DNA of 64,000 nt from Rotaria sordida (lineage: Eukaryota; Rotifera; Eurotatoria; Philodinida; Philodinidae): contig CAJNOL010000163.1 in NCBI GenBank assembly GCA_905250125.1, positions 62,001 to 126,000 on the forward strand. The letters run 5' to 3'. The notes beneath the pieces are model-generated. The model was not told the DNA's origin. It searched no databases and saw only the letters and a list, made by a program, of their open reading frames with translations. The position numbers were made by a program, and so were the translations under genes. Shown here piece after piece: positions 25,301 to 38,000 of the stretch (position 1 is the stretch's first letter; every line of letters begins with the position of its first letter).

Positions 25301-28300
25301 TAAATATTCAGTGTTGAGAATAAAATATAAATATATAATCTTTATCTTGAGCGTTGGTATGTGCTTAGTGGTCACTATAAAAGTATTCTATTCAATACTA
25401 CTCCAAATGACAACGCAGTGTTTTTGACACTGAAAAAATTTTGAAAAATTACGAAAAATTTTCGTACAACATGATAGTAGGGGGTCCAGTTTTTTATCGA
25501 TAAGTTCGTGAAAACCTGGTCATTTTGCACAAAGCTACCTATATTCGGAAAGAGGAAGCTTCGGTGCATCTTCCTACGTAAAAAACTCAATTTCGATTTT
25601 TTTCGAAAAATTGGGTTTTCTAAGGGAGGGCCTTAATTTATTGCTTTTGAATTTATACTTTAGGAATATAAAGAGAATTTCTAAAGCAGAATTAATCAAA
25701 TAAGATTTAAATCTATAGGATGTTTTAGTCGAGATATTGAATTACATGAAAGTCTCAATTATAGTTATTTTTGAGAATTATATTGAAATCATAATTCGAC
25801 CACAATGTATCATTCGTCTAAATCTCTTTAATATTATTCTATTTACAAATATACAAATGAGTAAATTTCTTCTTTTCTAGTGATTATAAATTATATTCTA
25901 TAGAACAAAAAACTGTAGACACGTCGCAACTGGTTTTCATTAACAATATTTTCATGTCTACATGAATATTGTCTGTAACCAATGCAGCCATACACACACT
26001 TCATAACTACAACGAACAAAAACCATATCTTCTATTGGTAAGACTTCGTAAAAATGTTTATTCATATTTTTTATACTACAATTTGATAAATCTTATCAGC
26101 GTATATTTAAATTAGACTATAATAACAAGAATAATTTATTTTCTGTATTGTATTCGAGTTCTATAATGTATAACAACCGTACATTGAGCTGTTTGATAGC
26201 TGCTATGTACGAAATGCGCATACTTTTTTTTTATCATTCTATTTTTGATTTCTTAGTGTTTTATTTTATAGCTATCTTCCTTTAGTATGTATTACATTGT
26301 TTGTAATTCTTGCTTTTTTGTTTTGTTTCTCTTTCTAATACAAATATAATGTAATATGTTAAAGTATAAATGAGAAAAGACTGTTCATTTGAGCGAAAGA
26401 TATTCAATGAAAGAAAAATAAAAGTATCATCGACATATTTTGTCACTTTCAAGAAAAACTGGCAACTCAATGTATCTATTCAATCATTAAGATTATAGTT
26501 GTAACTGATAAATGTCTGATCCGATTCGATAAGAGGATTTCTTATCGAAAGGAATGAATTTTTAAGAAGTTTTTGTATGTTTTTCTTTCAAAAAGTTGAG
26601 CATAAAAGTGTTTTTTTTACAAATCAAATACTTTTTACTGATGTCGAAGATAATTTATGTGAGAGAAGATGCACTAGACTATTCGATTTAGTCGAAATTC
26701 ATCATATAATACTTATCATATTTTATCAATCGATTTTCATATATATTACTTATATCTCGCACAGGCATAAAGAAACAATAATGTGAATATAATGTAGAAA
26801 GCAAATTAAATATACAATTAATTAATAACATTCATATCTGAAGAACCATTAATGAAATGTGAAAAGTTGAAATAGACTTTCTCATCTATTGAAGTGTTCT
26901 ATTCACCAATAGATGAAAAAGAACTTATGAAAATAAATAATAGAAAGGACAACTATATCAGTACTGTAGTAAGACTGTTTCTATTAGTATCAGTATGCAA
27001 AAACAAAAAATTTTACTGATACCTGTTTAAGATTCATTCCATCTTTAGTATCATGCCAACCACTATCGAGACGTGAAAGTATATCAACAGTAATTACAGC
27101 TCGTGATAATGTATTTAAACTAGATGTATTTTCCTATTTTACAAAAAACAAAGAATATATTCAAAGATAAATTTGTTCTAATTTCTTTTTTGTTCAACTT
27201 ACATCTTCATCACCAAGAATACTTGATAGAGATGATTTAATTGATTGTTGAAGTTGTTGTTTAATAGTAACCCATAATTGTAAAAGTGTTTGCCGATCTC
27301 GAATTGAAATTGAAAGAGGTTTAGCAACATCTTCATTTGTTTGATTTATTGCATATTCACATATCTTTCATCGATAAAAAAGAAAACATTAATGAAAATT
27401 TTCTTTCTTTTTTTTTTTTTTTATTAAATAACTTTACATCAAGAGCAGCTTTAAGATCTTCAGTTTTAACAGATACCGATGGCGATCCAGCAGGTACAAC
27501 ACTTGCTGCAGTAGTTTGTTGATCACCTTTTGCTCCTTTTTTTGTTGTTGTTGGAGCTTGTTGAGGTATAGGAGTAGTTTCTACATTCGGTATTGATCGA
27601 GTATCATCAGCCGATGTTGGTAATGGTGTTATATAAGCGTTACCAAGTGCAACACATAAATTTATCAAAAGTAGAATTTCACTACAACAAAAAAAAAATG
27701 ATATCATTTTCGAATACAAAAAAGAAAATATAAAACTAACCGTTCATAACCAACTTTTTTCAATCCATTAACAATTATTGATAATGGATCAAGTATAAGA
27801 CGTAAACGATTACTATAAAATAAATGACGTGTATAATTCCATAAATATTCTCCAGCACGACAAACAAGCCATGATTCATCAAGTAATTGACCTAAAATAG
27901 CACTGGTTGAAAAATGTGTACAAGCACGAGTAGATAATTGTTGAAGCCATTGACTAAAATTAACAATATATATATATATATATATATAGAATAGTTTATC
28001 TATCTTCTATTATTCCAAAATTACCAATAATATTTCCAATCATTATCTGATTCTTGTTGTACTTGTGCTCGTTGTGCACTTGGTACTGTTGGCATTGGTG
28101 GTCGAATAGGTGTATCAAATAATTCTATACGACGTTCACGTACAAATTCTATTTCAGCCTAATAATAATCAAAAATTTAAAGAAAAAAACACAAAGAAAA
28201 AAATCTTCAAATTTATACTTCGCCAGCAATAAAATGTATTTCAGCTAAAAGTCGAATAAGATCACGTTGAAATACATTTGGTATTGATGATTGATCAGTT

Positions 28301-31300
28301 ACATTTAATAATGAACGACGTTGTTCATTATCATATAATAAACAAAAACGTGCTGCTGTTCGACATACATCCCATATTTCTTGTCGACGTGCAATCATTG
28401 TTAAATCAGCCCATAATTTTAATCTTAACAAACAAAAAATATTGATTATTTTTTATTTTCTAAATATTTATACCGTTTATCTTCATTTGCTTCCGATATT
28501 AAACGTTCATATTGAGTAGTATTTTGTATACATTTTTCATAATGATCAGCAAAAGCTTTCAATTGTGCTGTTGGATTTGCACGCATTTTTCCAATAGCTA
28601 AAATTATAATATGAAATACAATGAAATTACTAGCATTGTAATAGAAAGGATTAAAAATTTTATTGGTCTCGATCTCGGTAATTTCTTTTTCGTAGTTTCG
28701 ATCCTATAAATCTCTAGTAATGAACGGTTTCTTTTATTTATTTTACCATTTGGATTTTCTGAATCTAATACAACTTGAAATGCATCTTGTGCTAATAATA
28801 AACAAGCTTCAATAAGTAAAGCACGTTGTTTATTTTTATTCCCATTTGTTGATTTTCCAGCTTGTTCAATTATTATTCCAACACGATCATCAATATTTTC
28901 AGGAATTTTATATAATTCACTACGTAAATGAAGTCTTTCTAATGCTAAATTAATACGAGATGAATATATTGATGTATCATCTAATTGTTTAGCCTAGTAG
29001 AATTAATTATTAAAAAACAAAAAAGAAAAACAAGAAGAAAATCTTTTACTTTCAATAAATTAGTTTTTGCTGAATCAAGTTGTTCAATATCTTCTTCAAT
29101 TTTAGCCAATTCAAAATGAGCTTGACTTCGTAATAACCAATCAAGACTATATATAAATTATAATTAAAAACGAATTGTTTTTTATTTAATACTAACCTTT
29201 GTATACGTTCAAGAATATGAACAAGTGTTGTTAATGCTTTTCGAATTTTTCCTCGAAGATTTGTTTGTAATAATGATAAACATAAATTCCATAAAGTCGT
29301 ACAACCTGCTTGAACTAAATCATATTGCCCTGTACGTACTAAAGATTCCAATGTTTCTTCTGTTAATTCAATCGCTCGAATACGTGTCTATGTAAGAAAT
29401 AACAAAAAAAAAAAACACGATAGAATTTTCTATATATTTTCAATAATTAATTTCTTACATCAACAGAACTTTTGTTATATAATTGTTCATTTTCTCCTAA
29501 ACTTTTAACCATATATTCAGCTTGTAATAATCGTACTTCAAGAAGATATTCTGGTTCCTTAAAAACACGAAAAATAAAAATAAAAAATAATTTCTTAGAT
29601 TTTACTTTTAATCGAATATTTGAAAGAGCTTCAAGAATAACTTTTGTTAAATCAGTATAACGAAGTAAAAGTGAAAGACTACCAGCTTCAACTAATAAAC
29701 GATGTCTATAAGCAAAAAAAAAAATATAAAAATTTTACATTTAAAAAAAAAAAGTTTCAATTCCATACTTTTCGTATAATGTTAATGTTTTATCTAATCT
29801 ATTCATAGAATTATCTCGTGGTGATAAACCTTTAGTTAATTTATTAGCTGTTATAGCACTACGTAATGGTAATGCAACAATTCGATCAAATACGTTTTTT
29901 AAATTTTCATTAGTTTCATTTGTTGTTCTATTTTCAAGAATTTCTCTAAAATAAATAAAAATAAAGATTTAACAAAAAACAAAAAATAAAGATCTCTCAA
30001 ACCGATGAATTGATGCAAGTTCAATAAGTAATCGATTGAATAGAGATGATGGATCATCATTTGGTATATATCGTGAAAGATCATCTGGTTCAAAAACATT
30101 GTTTACAGTCTTGAAGAAAAAACATATTTAAAGATATTTTTCTTTTCTCTGCTAATATCAAAATCTTACTAAAAATTGAAGAATATTTGAAAGAAGAGGA
30201 AGTTGTTTTGTTTGACATAATTGTAAAAGTTGATTACTTATTTCTCGAGCTTTATCCATATTATTAGCATCCATATAACATCGAACTAATTCACTTAAAA
30301 AAAAAATTTTTTTTTTAGTTTAAAAATCAAACAAGACAAAAAATAATAATAAAGCATTACAAAAGAAGTTGTGCTTGCCAAAGATAATCTTGTTCATCAG
30401 TAATATTTATTAATGTATCAATAACTTGTTGAAAACTATCACATAGATATTTTCGATAACCAACACGAAAAAATGGTCGAACATAATTAAAATAGATAAC
30501 TGATACATTATAAACTAGAAATTGATATCTTAAAAATTTAATAAAAATTATTTTCATTATGAAATACAAAAAATAACATGCTAACCGCGGTGATGCTGAA
30601 GCAAAACTAAGACATTTTTGTAAGAATGGTATAGCATTGTTCAATGAAGCCTAAAATGAAAATAGTGGTACTGCGTTGAAAAAGAAACTTATTGATTAGA
30701 GAAGAAGCATTTTAATTGTGAAAGGTTTTATATCGTCTAGTCAATATAATTATTCTTTTTCTGCGATGTAGTAATATCCAAGATGGATCTTATTATTCAA
30801 TCTAACTCGAAATGTTAATGACGGGTTTTTGTGACCTAATTTCGTTAACTGAATCCAAGTTGTAATGTAGTGACATTCACTATGGTCATTTTTCGATTCG
30901 GTTGTTTTCTTATTTCTTTTTCGTTCTATCTAGGTAGTACGCTAAAAGTATACATATACATATAATCTTTTTCTTGATCTCAACCTATGTATTCGTTATT
31001 GTTGATCAAGGCCAATAAAACGTTATATTCGACCTTAACTTTATTCTATATTATGTAAATAATAATATTGTTTATTATGTAATATATATATTTCGTTTTT
31101 GTAATAAATCTTCACTTTGTCGTATTAACCTCAATACGTGACACAAGTATAATGATCATTAATCAGTCACGAACTATAAATTTTATTTGTAAAATAGTTA
31201 GATATATATTCTTTAAGTTATTAACATATTTCTGTTTTTAATAATTTTCGAAATTATGATGTTTTTAAATGGAATATTATCGTTTATTGTTGAAACTAAA

Positions 31301-32204
31301 CATAAGTATTACAAAATTTCAAACCAAGAAAAAATACATAGTTGAGAAAACGAACCTATGGAATGATTGATAAACGTAACTATATTTAGAAAGAAATGAC
31401 AAGCGAAATACATATGAACGTGTTAATCCACGGGTTATGTGTAAAAAAAACAAAGCCCCAGCCTGTAAACTCATCATATGTCCAACCCGTGTGCGGATCA
31501 CCGCTCGGATGATTTGAGTTTAAATGGTTCAACTCGTCAATATCTCTGACTTGAACAATCGTTGTTCTATACTGAAGAAAGAAAATATGGTTATCGGTTG
31601 AGAGCACTTTTAAAGACCGTTGCACTAAAATACTCCACATATTTTCAGATAAAAAGATCTTATAAGCAGAATTTTCTTATGCAAGGTCTTAAGATTCTTC
31701 ATTTTATTAACAAATTTAATTTAACTATTTTCTTTTAATTAATGTAGTATTGAATGAAAGTAAGTTTTTATTTTAATTCTACTCACGAAATCTTGAGCTG
31801 TTTTCGGCATATACATTCGAAATTGACATAGATAAGCTCGTCCAACAAATTGACTTTTAACTGGACTTAACGAGAAAAACATTTGAAGACATTCATCAGT
31901 AATTGAATCTGCATTTAACTATACATATAAATGAATATTTTACATAGGAACAAAACAAAAAAAAAGAAAAATTCTAATCTTACATCAAGAGCACTTTCTG
32001 CAAGTAATACATAAATATCTTGTCCAATTGTATCTTTACTTTGAACAAGATTAACTTGAAAATTTTGTTGAAGTTTATGAAATGCTTCAGATAATAGTTT
32101 AATGTCTGCAATTTAAAAAATAGAATAGAAAAAAAACAGAAGAAATATGAGAGACCATTTTGTTCAGCACCAGTTACAACCAAACGACGAATTTGTGCAT
32201 CCAT
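11966..32204 (-). CDS. CFAP46: Cilia- and flagella-associated protein 46 (TTC40), complete, 57 exons
   Basis: Structural TPR-rich protein of the C1d projection of the motile-cilium central apparatus. ATG at 32202-32204, stop at 11966-11968. I traced 57 exons with GT-AG junctions; they sum to 8,391 nt, about 2,796 aa (vertebrate CFAP46 is about 2,700). Matches recalled from vertebrate CFAP46 run end to end: QDIYVLLAESALD (exon 2), SQFVGRAYLCQFRMYMPK (exon 3), YQFLVYNVSVIYFNYVRP (exon 5), TTLWNLCLSLLQTNLRGK (exon 11), DDTSIYSSRINLALERLHL (exon 13), EIWDVCRTAARFCLLYD (exon 15), LLVDPRLASLPLESLEIF (exon 49), SILLNQWKSTMNENESL (exon 56). Helical repeats dominate. Low-complexity inserts occur in exon 28 (poly-Ala) and in the Lys/Ser/Pro-rich last exon. 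Most introns are 50-90 nt, but seven exceed 800 nt. Exon positions are given in the three map entries. Confidence 0.93.
13528..14903 (-). other. CFAP46 intron 49 (1.38 kb)
   Basis: AT-rich with no coding or repeat signal I can define. Minus-strand frames such as 14270-14533 lack domain support. Around 14660-14740 there is a slightly GC-richer patch (CCTTAATTGCTAGGACAAAC) that could be a decayed repeat. Confidence 0.4.
16322..17148 (-). other. CFAP46 intron 44 (827 bp) with a possible SINE-like insert
   Basis: The part at 16430-16590 is less AT-rich. It contains an imperfect inverted pair, TCAGTAGAGCCCATCG and GAACTCTACTGA. On the minus strand an A-box-like TTAGTCAGTAGAG is followed about 50 nt later by a B-box-like AGTTCGAGACC, the arrangement of a tRNA-derived promoter. 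The remainder is plain AT-rich intron. Confidence 0.35.
18858..19934 (-). other. CFAP46 intron 36 (1.08 kb)
   Basis: Contains two stretches of mixed composition unlike the surrounding AT-rich intron (about 18960-19200 and 19720-19870), possibly inserted repeats. No reading frame or terminal repeats identified. Confidence 0.4.
21347..22313 (-). other. CFAP46 intron 28 (967 bp)
   Basis: About 21450-22100 is less AT-rich than typical introns here, with phrases such as AAGGATGCACCGTCTACCGA and CAATGCACCGGTGATTATCG. It looks like an inserted element, but I could not define its ends or coding content. Confidence 0.4.
24401..27022 (-). other. CFAP46 intron 20, the largest (2.6 kb)
   Basis: At 2,622 bp this is about 35 times the usual intron size here. 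It contains an internal near-repeat at 24810-24890 (GAATCCACTCAATTTATCTT against CAAATCCACTCGACTTGCCT) and a patch with clustered GAAAAATT-type motifs at 25430-25630. A small hairpin lies at 26877-26921, with CTCATCTATTG and CAATAGATGA as arms. It likely arose by insertion of one or more mobile elements. No transposase or reverse-transcriptase motif is legible. Confidence 0.45.
27023..32204 (-). other. CFAP46: CFAP46 exon map, exons 1-20
   Basis: Exons in transcript order (plus-strand coordinates): 32156-32204, 31984-32105, 31787-31918, 30586-30650, 30361-30528, 30170-30293, 30003-30109, 29769-29945, 29606-29705, 29459-29557, 29197-29387, 29050-29146, 28747-28993, 28474-28597, 28219-28423, 28025-28158, 27741-27953, 27438-27681, 27203-27364, 27023-27133. 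Each is bounded by GT donors and AG acceptors on the minus strand, and codon phase was followed across every junction in this block. The last exon listed is followed by the largest intron, 24401-27022. Confidence 0.85.
30651..31786 (-). other. CFAP46 intron 3 (1.1 kb) with a coding-like fragment
   Basis: Mostly AT-rich. At 31386-31640 the minus strand has an 84-codon open frame with clearly higher GC and a non-repetitive peptide, including VRDIDELNHLNSNHPSGD and TGWTYDEFTGWGF. I do not recognise it. It may be a captured gene fragment or a passenger of a mobile element. It lies between CFAP46 exons 3 and 4 and does not interrupt CFAP46. Confidence 0.4.
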
Positions 32205-34109
32205 TTTATAACTATTTATGAATGTATCAAATTTGGATTAACTTTAACAACCGACATTCTAAGAACAGTTACCTTAGAGAACTGTCTCAATAAATAATAA
32301 TTCTTTAGCGACATCTTTTAAAATAAAAACATCTTAATGTTGAACAAAAAAAAAACTTTTCTAAATGTTCGGCTTTTCAGACAATAACTTTTGTTTCCAT
32401 CCCTGGTCAAAGAATACGATTCGTATACTACAAACTTAGGGTGATTTATAATGGTTCATCACGATTGACCTCGGTTGCTCACTTCCTATTTTAACAATTA
32501 CTTTTATTTTTATTTTTGTTTTTCATATTGGATTGATTCATATTAGTTTCTGATTATAATTTCTTTTATCAATGTAATCATTTTATGTCATATGATAAAT
32601 TTTCTATAAAAATATATAATCAAGATGAGAAATCTATCAATGCACAAAAAAATACTACAACAATTGAACTGTTGGATGTAAAATAGACATTGAGGAATCT
32701 TTTTTTCTCTTAGTATATGAATAAGCACTCGTTTCTGTAAGTATACTCGGCATATGTCGTATGTGTTGTCTTCTACTGTAAATTTTTGGTACACTAGTTG
32801 ATTTTGTAAAAGCATGAGTTAAAAGAAGCGTTAACATGTTGGGCCGAGATTTCAATTCCCCCCCTCCCAATAAACAAGTTGTGGTAGACATCTTTATAAC
32901 GTCCCATCACCGATCATTACAGATATTACTCTTTGAAAATAAAATTCATTCTGTATTTTTACATATTACTAAAAGAGACATCGGTAAATTTATCGACAAC
33001 ATAATAAGTTCCAAGGTAATATTGATTTAATTTTGTTTGATAAATCGAATAGAATATCGAGTATATACAATATTCACTTAAACCTATTTATTAAATATAT
33101 CTTTCTATTAGTGAGACCAGTTATGTCATGTTTCAGATTTTAATCCCATAGGGATTGTACTGAGAGTTTTTCTTTTACTATAGGCTACAAAAAAATGTAA
33201 CACCTAATGCGTTCATCAATCTTTCTAATGTAAAGTGTAAAATTGAACATTCCAAAAATTTTACAGCGATTTCATATATGAAATCAAAGAATATTTTGTT
33301 ACGAGTTTATCTATTAATATTAATATTCAATTTGTTTATGATGAATCTATGCGATATTAATACTATGTCTTAACATTCTTCTTGGCTTCGTTTCATATTC
33401 ATCAATTTTAAAATATATTTACATGAAATATAACTGTCCTCGCAAAAGTATAACTGATAAAGCGATATTACTAAACGAAAATGAATTTTTCTTCCAGTAG
33501 GCAATTTAAAGAGAAAATCAGTTAACTAAAATATCTCATATCGACCATGAATATAGTTGAATATTCTTAATAGTATGTAATTGTTTACAATCACAATATT
33601 TTCTTTGATTTCATAAAATGATACATAAAGTATCATCTAATTGATGTATTCACTATATGAAATAAAATATTCTCTCGGGCTATATATAGTATCCATTACA
33701 TCCATTTATCAGCAATTAACATTTGAAAATATACTTAATGCCTTTATTAGACATAAATGTATAATATAATACACCAAACGTGCATTGCTATTTTTTTCTT
33801 TTTATTTTTGATGTTATTATTGCTTATTTATGTCGTTATTCAACATAACAAAGCAATTAATATTTACACAATCGTAAGAAAAGTTACTTACAACCACCTT
33901 GTCAAATATAATACTTTATTGTGTATTCATGAGTGTTTCTTAAAATAAACTCAAACATATTTGTCGTGTTTTAACAACAAAAGTGCACTTTTAATAATAT
34001 ACAATTACCTTTCCGTCTCAATGCAATAACGATTATGATATTGATGCACTGTATGATAACTATCGTACCTTCATTGTGAATCACATAATGAATAACATAA
34101 AAATTCTTC
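32205..34109. other. CFAP46 upstream region
   Basis: Promoter side of CFAP46 followed by AT-rich intergenic DNA. An AG after ATTCATAAAT at 32212-32213 on the minus strand, seven bases before the start codon, could be a trans-splice or 5' UTR splice acceptor. A 78-codon minus-strand frame at 32655-32891 (starts MSTTTCLLGGGELKSRP) is non-repetitive and could be a small gene or a fragment, but nothing supports a function. The rest (33000-34100) shows nothing. Confidence 0.35.
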
Positions 34110-34690
34110 ATTCATATATGCATTAGTGCGAATCTGTTGTGCAATATCTCTTTGACTTTATAACATGAATGAAGATTTGAGTACAAGTAAAGCGACTTTT
34201 ATTCTTTTTTTTTAGTAAATAAAAACATTTATTCATGATAGTACATAGAATATTTATTTAAATAGATTCCAATTTTGGTTTTTCTGTCTTGCCTGTTCTT
34301 ATAAAATTGCTCAATAGAATGAGCTTCTCAAATAAATCAATTTGTATTCAAACTATTTCATGAATAGCTGTCGAAAATATCTTATTCATGACCTCGATAA
34401 TAATATCAGCCATTAGTATTCTCTCATATAGTAGAAGAAGACAGATTTATAAAATCAGTCATATTTTTTATCCTAAAGATTATTTCATATAGGTATATAT
34501 ACTTTTTTTTGGTGCATTCATTAATAGCGAATTTATTGGTCTGCATACTCATTTAAATTTAATGAATAATGATAAATTTTGTTCAAAGAGATCTTGATTT
34601 TATTATTTATCATCAAGAAAATCTGCAATTTATGTTCCTTCAGATCATACATGTGAAACGTTTGATGATCGAAATCAATATATAGAAATT
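34110..34690 (+). pseudogene. Decayed partial copy of the downstream CPA2 antiporter gene
   Basis: Ordered stretches match the antiporter gene 2.4-3 kb downstream, introns included. 34141-34330 corresponds to exons 3-4 (for example TAACATGAATGAAGATTTGA here). 34395-34510 corresponds to intron 4 and the start of exon 5 (shared ATATCAGCCATTAGTATTCT and CATATAGTAGAAGAAGACAG). 34536-34575 and 34589-34625 correspond to pieces of exon 6 (CATTTAAATTTAATGAATAA; TTGTTCAAAGAGATCTTGAT). Large segments between them are deleted, and frameshifts and stops remove coding capacity. Retained introns show DNA-level duplication rather than retrocopying. Confidence 0.85.
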
Positions 34691-36044
34691 GACTCAGAGG
34701 TAAATCAACAAGTATCAACAGTTATTAGAAGAACTACTGGCATGATGATATATGTATTATACTGATCTACCAACATGATACGGTTCTACGATAAACTCAC
34801 TGTGTATAATATACGTTTTTAAAAATCAATATATATTAATATTTATGAGATCCAGTAAAATTGTTTTTCTGTTCAAAAAAAATATCATCTGAATAATTTT
34901 ATTTAACATTTAAAAATAAAGACTAATAATAAATATTGTTTTCTATATGAGAATTTTTTTACATTCATAATTTATGTTATAAAATTCAAATAAATTGAAG
35001 AATTTCAATTATAACTGGTGAAACGATTTGAATTTAGAGTATATTGAAAATTTTTTGCCAAATCAGCTCGAAAAGCTATTTTCATCTTACTTATAATGAT
35101 AATCGACGTAATCAATAACGAAAACACTACCAGACATTTTAAAAATAACCAATCTTTAAAATATAATTTTTATTAAATATTTATTACTGTTGTCTTGAAG
35201 AATTATAAATATATTCAGTTTATTTTATCAACAATAGTATAATCTTATCTTGGTTAATCATCTATAATATATGATTGTAACATTGAATGTACCATAATCA
35301 TTCTACCAATAGTCTCCATAAGCCAATTACTAATTTGCTGGTAACAAATTTAATAATGAAGCTGATTAACAATGTTAAATGCCTACGATGAAAATCGATT
35401 GTTTGGTATCATTAGTCATTGTTATTTCAAAGAAATTTGAATTAATCAAAAAACTTCGATATTCGTCGTATGCTTTAAATCTGTTCATCGCCTACACTAT
35501 TTGTTTATTTCTAGGTAAATCAGTTAGCAAATCATACTTGTAATCAATTTGGGAGAATGAAATTGTAATGGTAAACAAATGATCAATCATAACCATTGCA
35601 AAACTAGCAATAATATTTTTTTACCTTTCTTATTTATAATGCTATGAATAAAACCAACCATCCTTTCGTACTCTTATTTACTTTATTCAAAATTCGTACT
35701 CTTTGATTGCTACTGAAAAATGACTTCGACGCAACTGTATCACTGTCTGTTATTTATAAAATCACGAGAGAAATCAAATATGTTGTCAACATATGATCAA
35801 TGATTTACGATGCATGGCTATTTATCTTTATATTACGCACTAAAGAATGTTTATAAATAACATAGAAAGATACCTTGTCTACCTGTATACATAAGTAGTC
35901 AATATTATACATTAGTTTGTTTCTTTTACAAATTAACGATTTTCATCTTTGCTATTACATATCATAAGAGAAAAAACTGTTTTCATTAAGAGTAAAAATA
36001 TTCGATCAAAACAATTTAATTACAACTTAGTAATATCTCTAAAA
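34691..36044. other. Intergenic region upstream of the antiporter
   Basis: AT-rich, no gene seen. It probably includes the antiporter promoter. The stretch 35280-35780 is slightly less AT-rich but has no readable frame. Confidence 0.45.
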
Positions 36045-38000
36045 ATGGTTGTACTATTCGAAGACCCACGTAAACTTCCTTTGGCAACATTTCTTATGCA
36101 AGTTTTCATAACATTAGTGGTATCTAAAGTTCTTGCTAAATTACTTTCATATATTCGACAACCACAAGTCATTGGTCAAATTATTGCTGGTATTATTTTT
36201 GGTCCATCTATTCTCGGTAAGAAAATAAAGAAATGTTCATTTATTCTTTTTTTTTGTTTGTTTTTTTCAATGAAAATGATTTTTATTTCTTTAATAGGTA
36301 ATATTTCAGCTTGGACCAATGCAATATGGCCATCATCAAGTCTTGGAATATTTCAACTTGTTGCTAATTTGGGTTTAATATTTTTCATGTTCTTCTTAGG
36401 ACTTGAACTTGATTTAAAACAAATAAAAAAAAGTTGGAAAATTACAATACCGGTTGCAGTCGCTAGTATCACAATTCCAGGTAAGTACTCATATATTTAA
36501 ATATTTTTAAGCATAGGAAATAGGAGAATAATTCACATATATTTAGTGGCAATTGGTTGTGTAGTATCTCTTTGGCTTTACAACATGAATGAAGGTTTGA
36601 ATACAAGTAAAGTAGCTTTTATTCTTTTCATTGGTAAGTAAACAACAGTTGTTCATACTAGTACATAGGAATATTTACTGAATAGGTTCTGGTTTTGGTT
36701 TTTCTGCCTTTCCTGTCTTGGCAACATTGCTCAATACAATGGGTTTATTAAATAAACCAATTGGTATTCAAACAATTTCATTAGCAGCAGTCGAAGACAT
36801 CGTCGTTTGGGTCATCTTAGCTATTGCTAGTGCTTTTTCATCAGGTGGTTCAGCATTACAAGGGCTCTACACTTTATTATTAACATTAGGTTTTATTGCT
36901 ATTATGTTTTTTATCATTCGACCAATTTTAAGATTGATTCATCGTTATTACCTCCGTCAAAACAATGATACCAATGTTTATTTAGTTGTTGGCTGTTTTT
37001 TATTACTTGTTATTTCAGCATTTACTACAGAAGTTATGGGTAAGAGTCAAATATATCTTATTGACAGTCCCGATAACAATATCAGCCATTAGTATTCTTT
37101 CATATAGTAGAAGAAGACAGATTTTTATAAATCTATCATGCTTTTCATCCTAAAGATTATTTTATATAGGTATACATGCTTTTTTTGGTGCATTCATTAG
37201 TGGATTATGTATACCACGCAAAGGAAGTTTGGTTGAGTTTTTAGCCGTACGTATACAACTCATTGTTGTCGAATTCTTTTTACCGTAAGTTTTTTATTTT
37301 TGATGGAATTCTTTTCAATGACAAATTACTCATTAATTTTAGTCTTTATTTTGCTAATAGTGGACTTCATACACATTTAAATTTAATGAATAATGGTAAA
37401 GCATGGTGGACATTAATTGTGCTTATAGTTTTAGCTTCCATAGCTAAAATAGTTCCTGTAACACTTGTATCAAAACTTTGTTCAAAACGATCTTGGTTTT
37501 ATTGTTTATCAATTGGTGTACTTATGAATACACGTGGTATTGTACAATTAGTTGTTTTAAATATTGGTGTTGAACTTGGTGTACTTTCAGCACAAATATT
37601 TGCTATATTTGTTTTAATGGCAACAATTTTAACATTTTTAACATCACCCGCATTATATTTACTTAATCGACAAATACGTGATACACGGCCATCATCTACT
37701 CAAATAGTTCCTGAAGATTTACGTAATTTTTCACTAGCAGAAACACATCTGACAGAAACTAATTTTGATAATCAAATGAGTATTCGAACAATTTCAAATG
37801 GTGGTATTTATTCTACTCAATCATCAACAGATGTAAACAGATTATCGAGAAAATCTTCAAATAACGTACTTCCAGGTTATACATTTACAATATTAGATTA
37901 TCCAACTAATCCTCCTGCATTGAATCCAACTATAAATGAAGAAGAAATGGAAGAATCTGATACTACGTTTCGTTTGGGTGTTAATATGACACGATTTTAA
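36045..38000 (+). CDS. CPA2-family cation/H+ antiporter (KHA1/CHX-like)
   Basis: Monovalent cation/proton antiporter of the CPA2 superfamily, closest in style to fungal KHA1 and plant CHX proteins; likely exchanges K+ (or Na+) for H+ across an intracellular or plasma membrane. Six exons: 36045-36216, 36298-36480, 36547-36633, 36686-37039, 37170-37284, 37343-38000; total 1,569 nt, 522 aa. Start MVVLFEDPRK was preferred over an upstream non-ATG extension. Family marks: QPQVIGQIIAGIIFGPSILG near the N-terminus, LGLIFFMFFLGLELD, the AVEDIVVW segment with its membrane-embedded Asp, LYFANSGLHTHL, and GVLMNTRGIVQLVVLNIG. About 12 hydrophobic segments are followed by a 100-residue hydrophilic Ser/Thr-rich tail. 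The soluble C-terminal regulatory domain of CHX/KHA1 proteins is much reduced. A decayed copy lies upstream. Confidence 0.88.

Noticed and set aside
34533..34718. Minus-strand 61-codon frame
   Set aside because: Lies antisense within the decayed antiporter copy; the plus strand explains the sequence.
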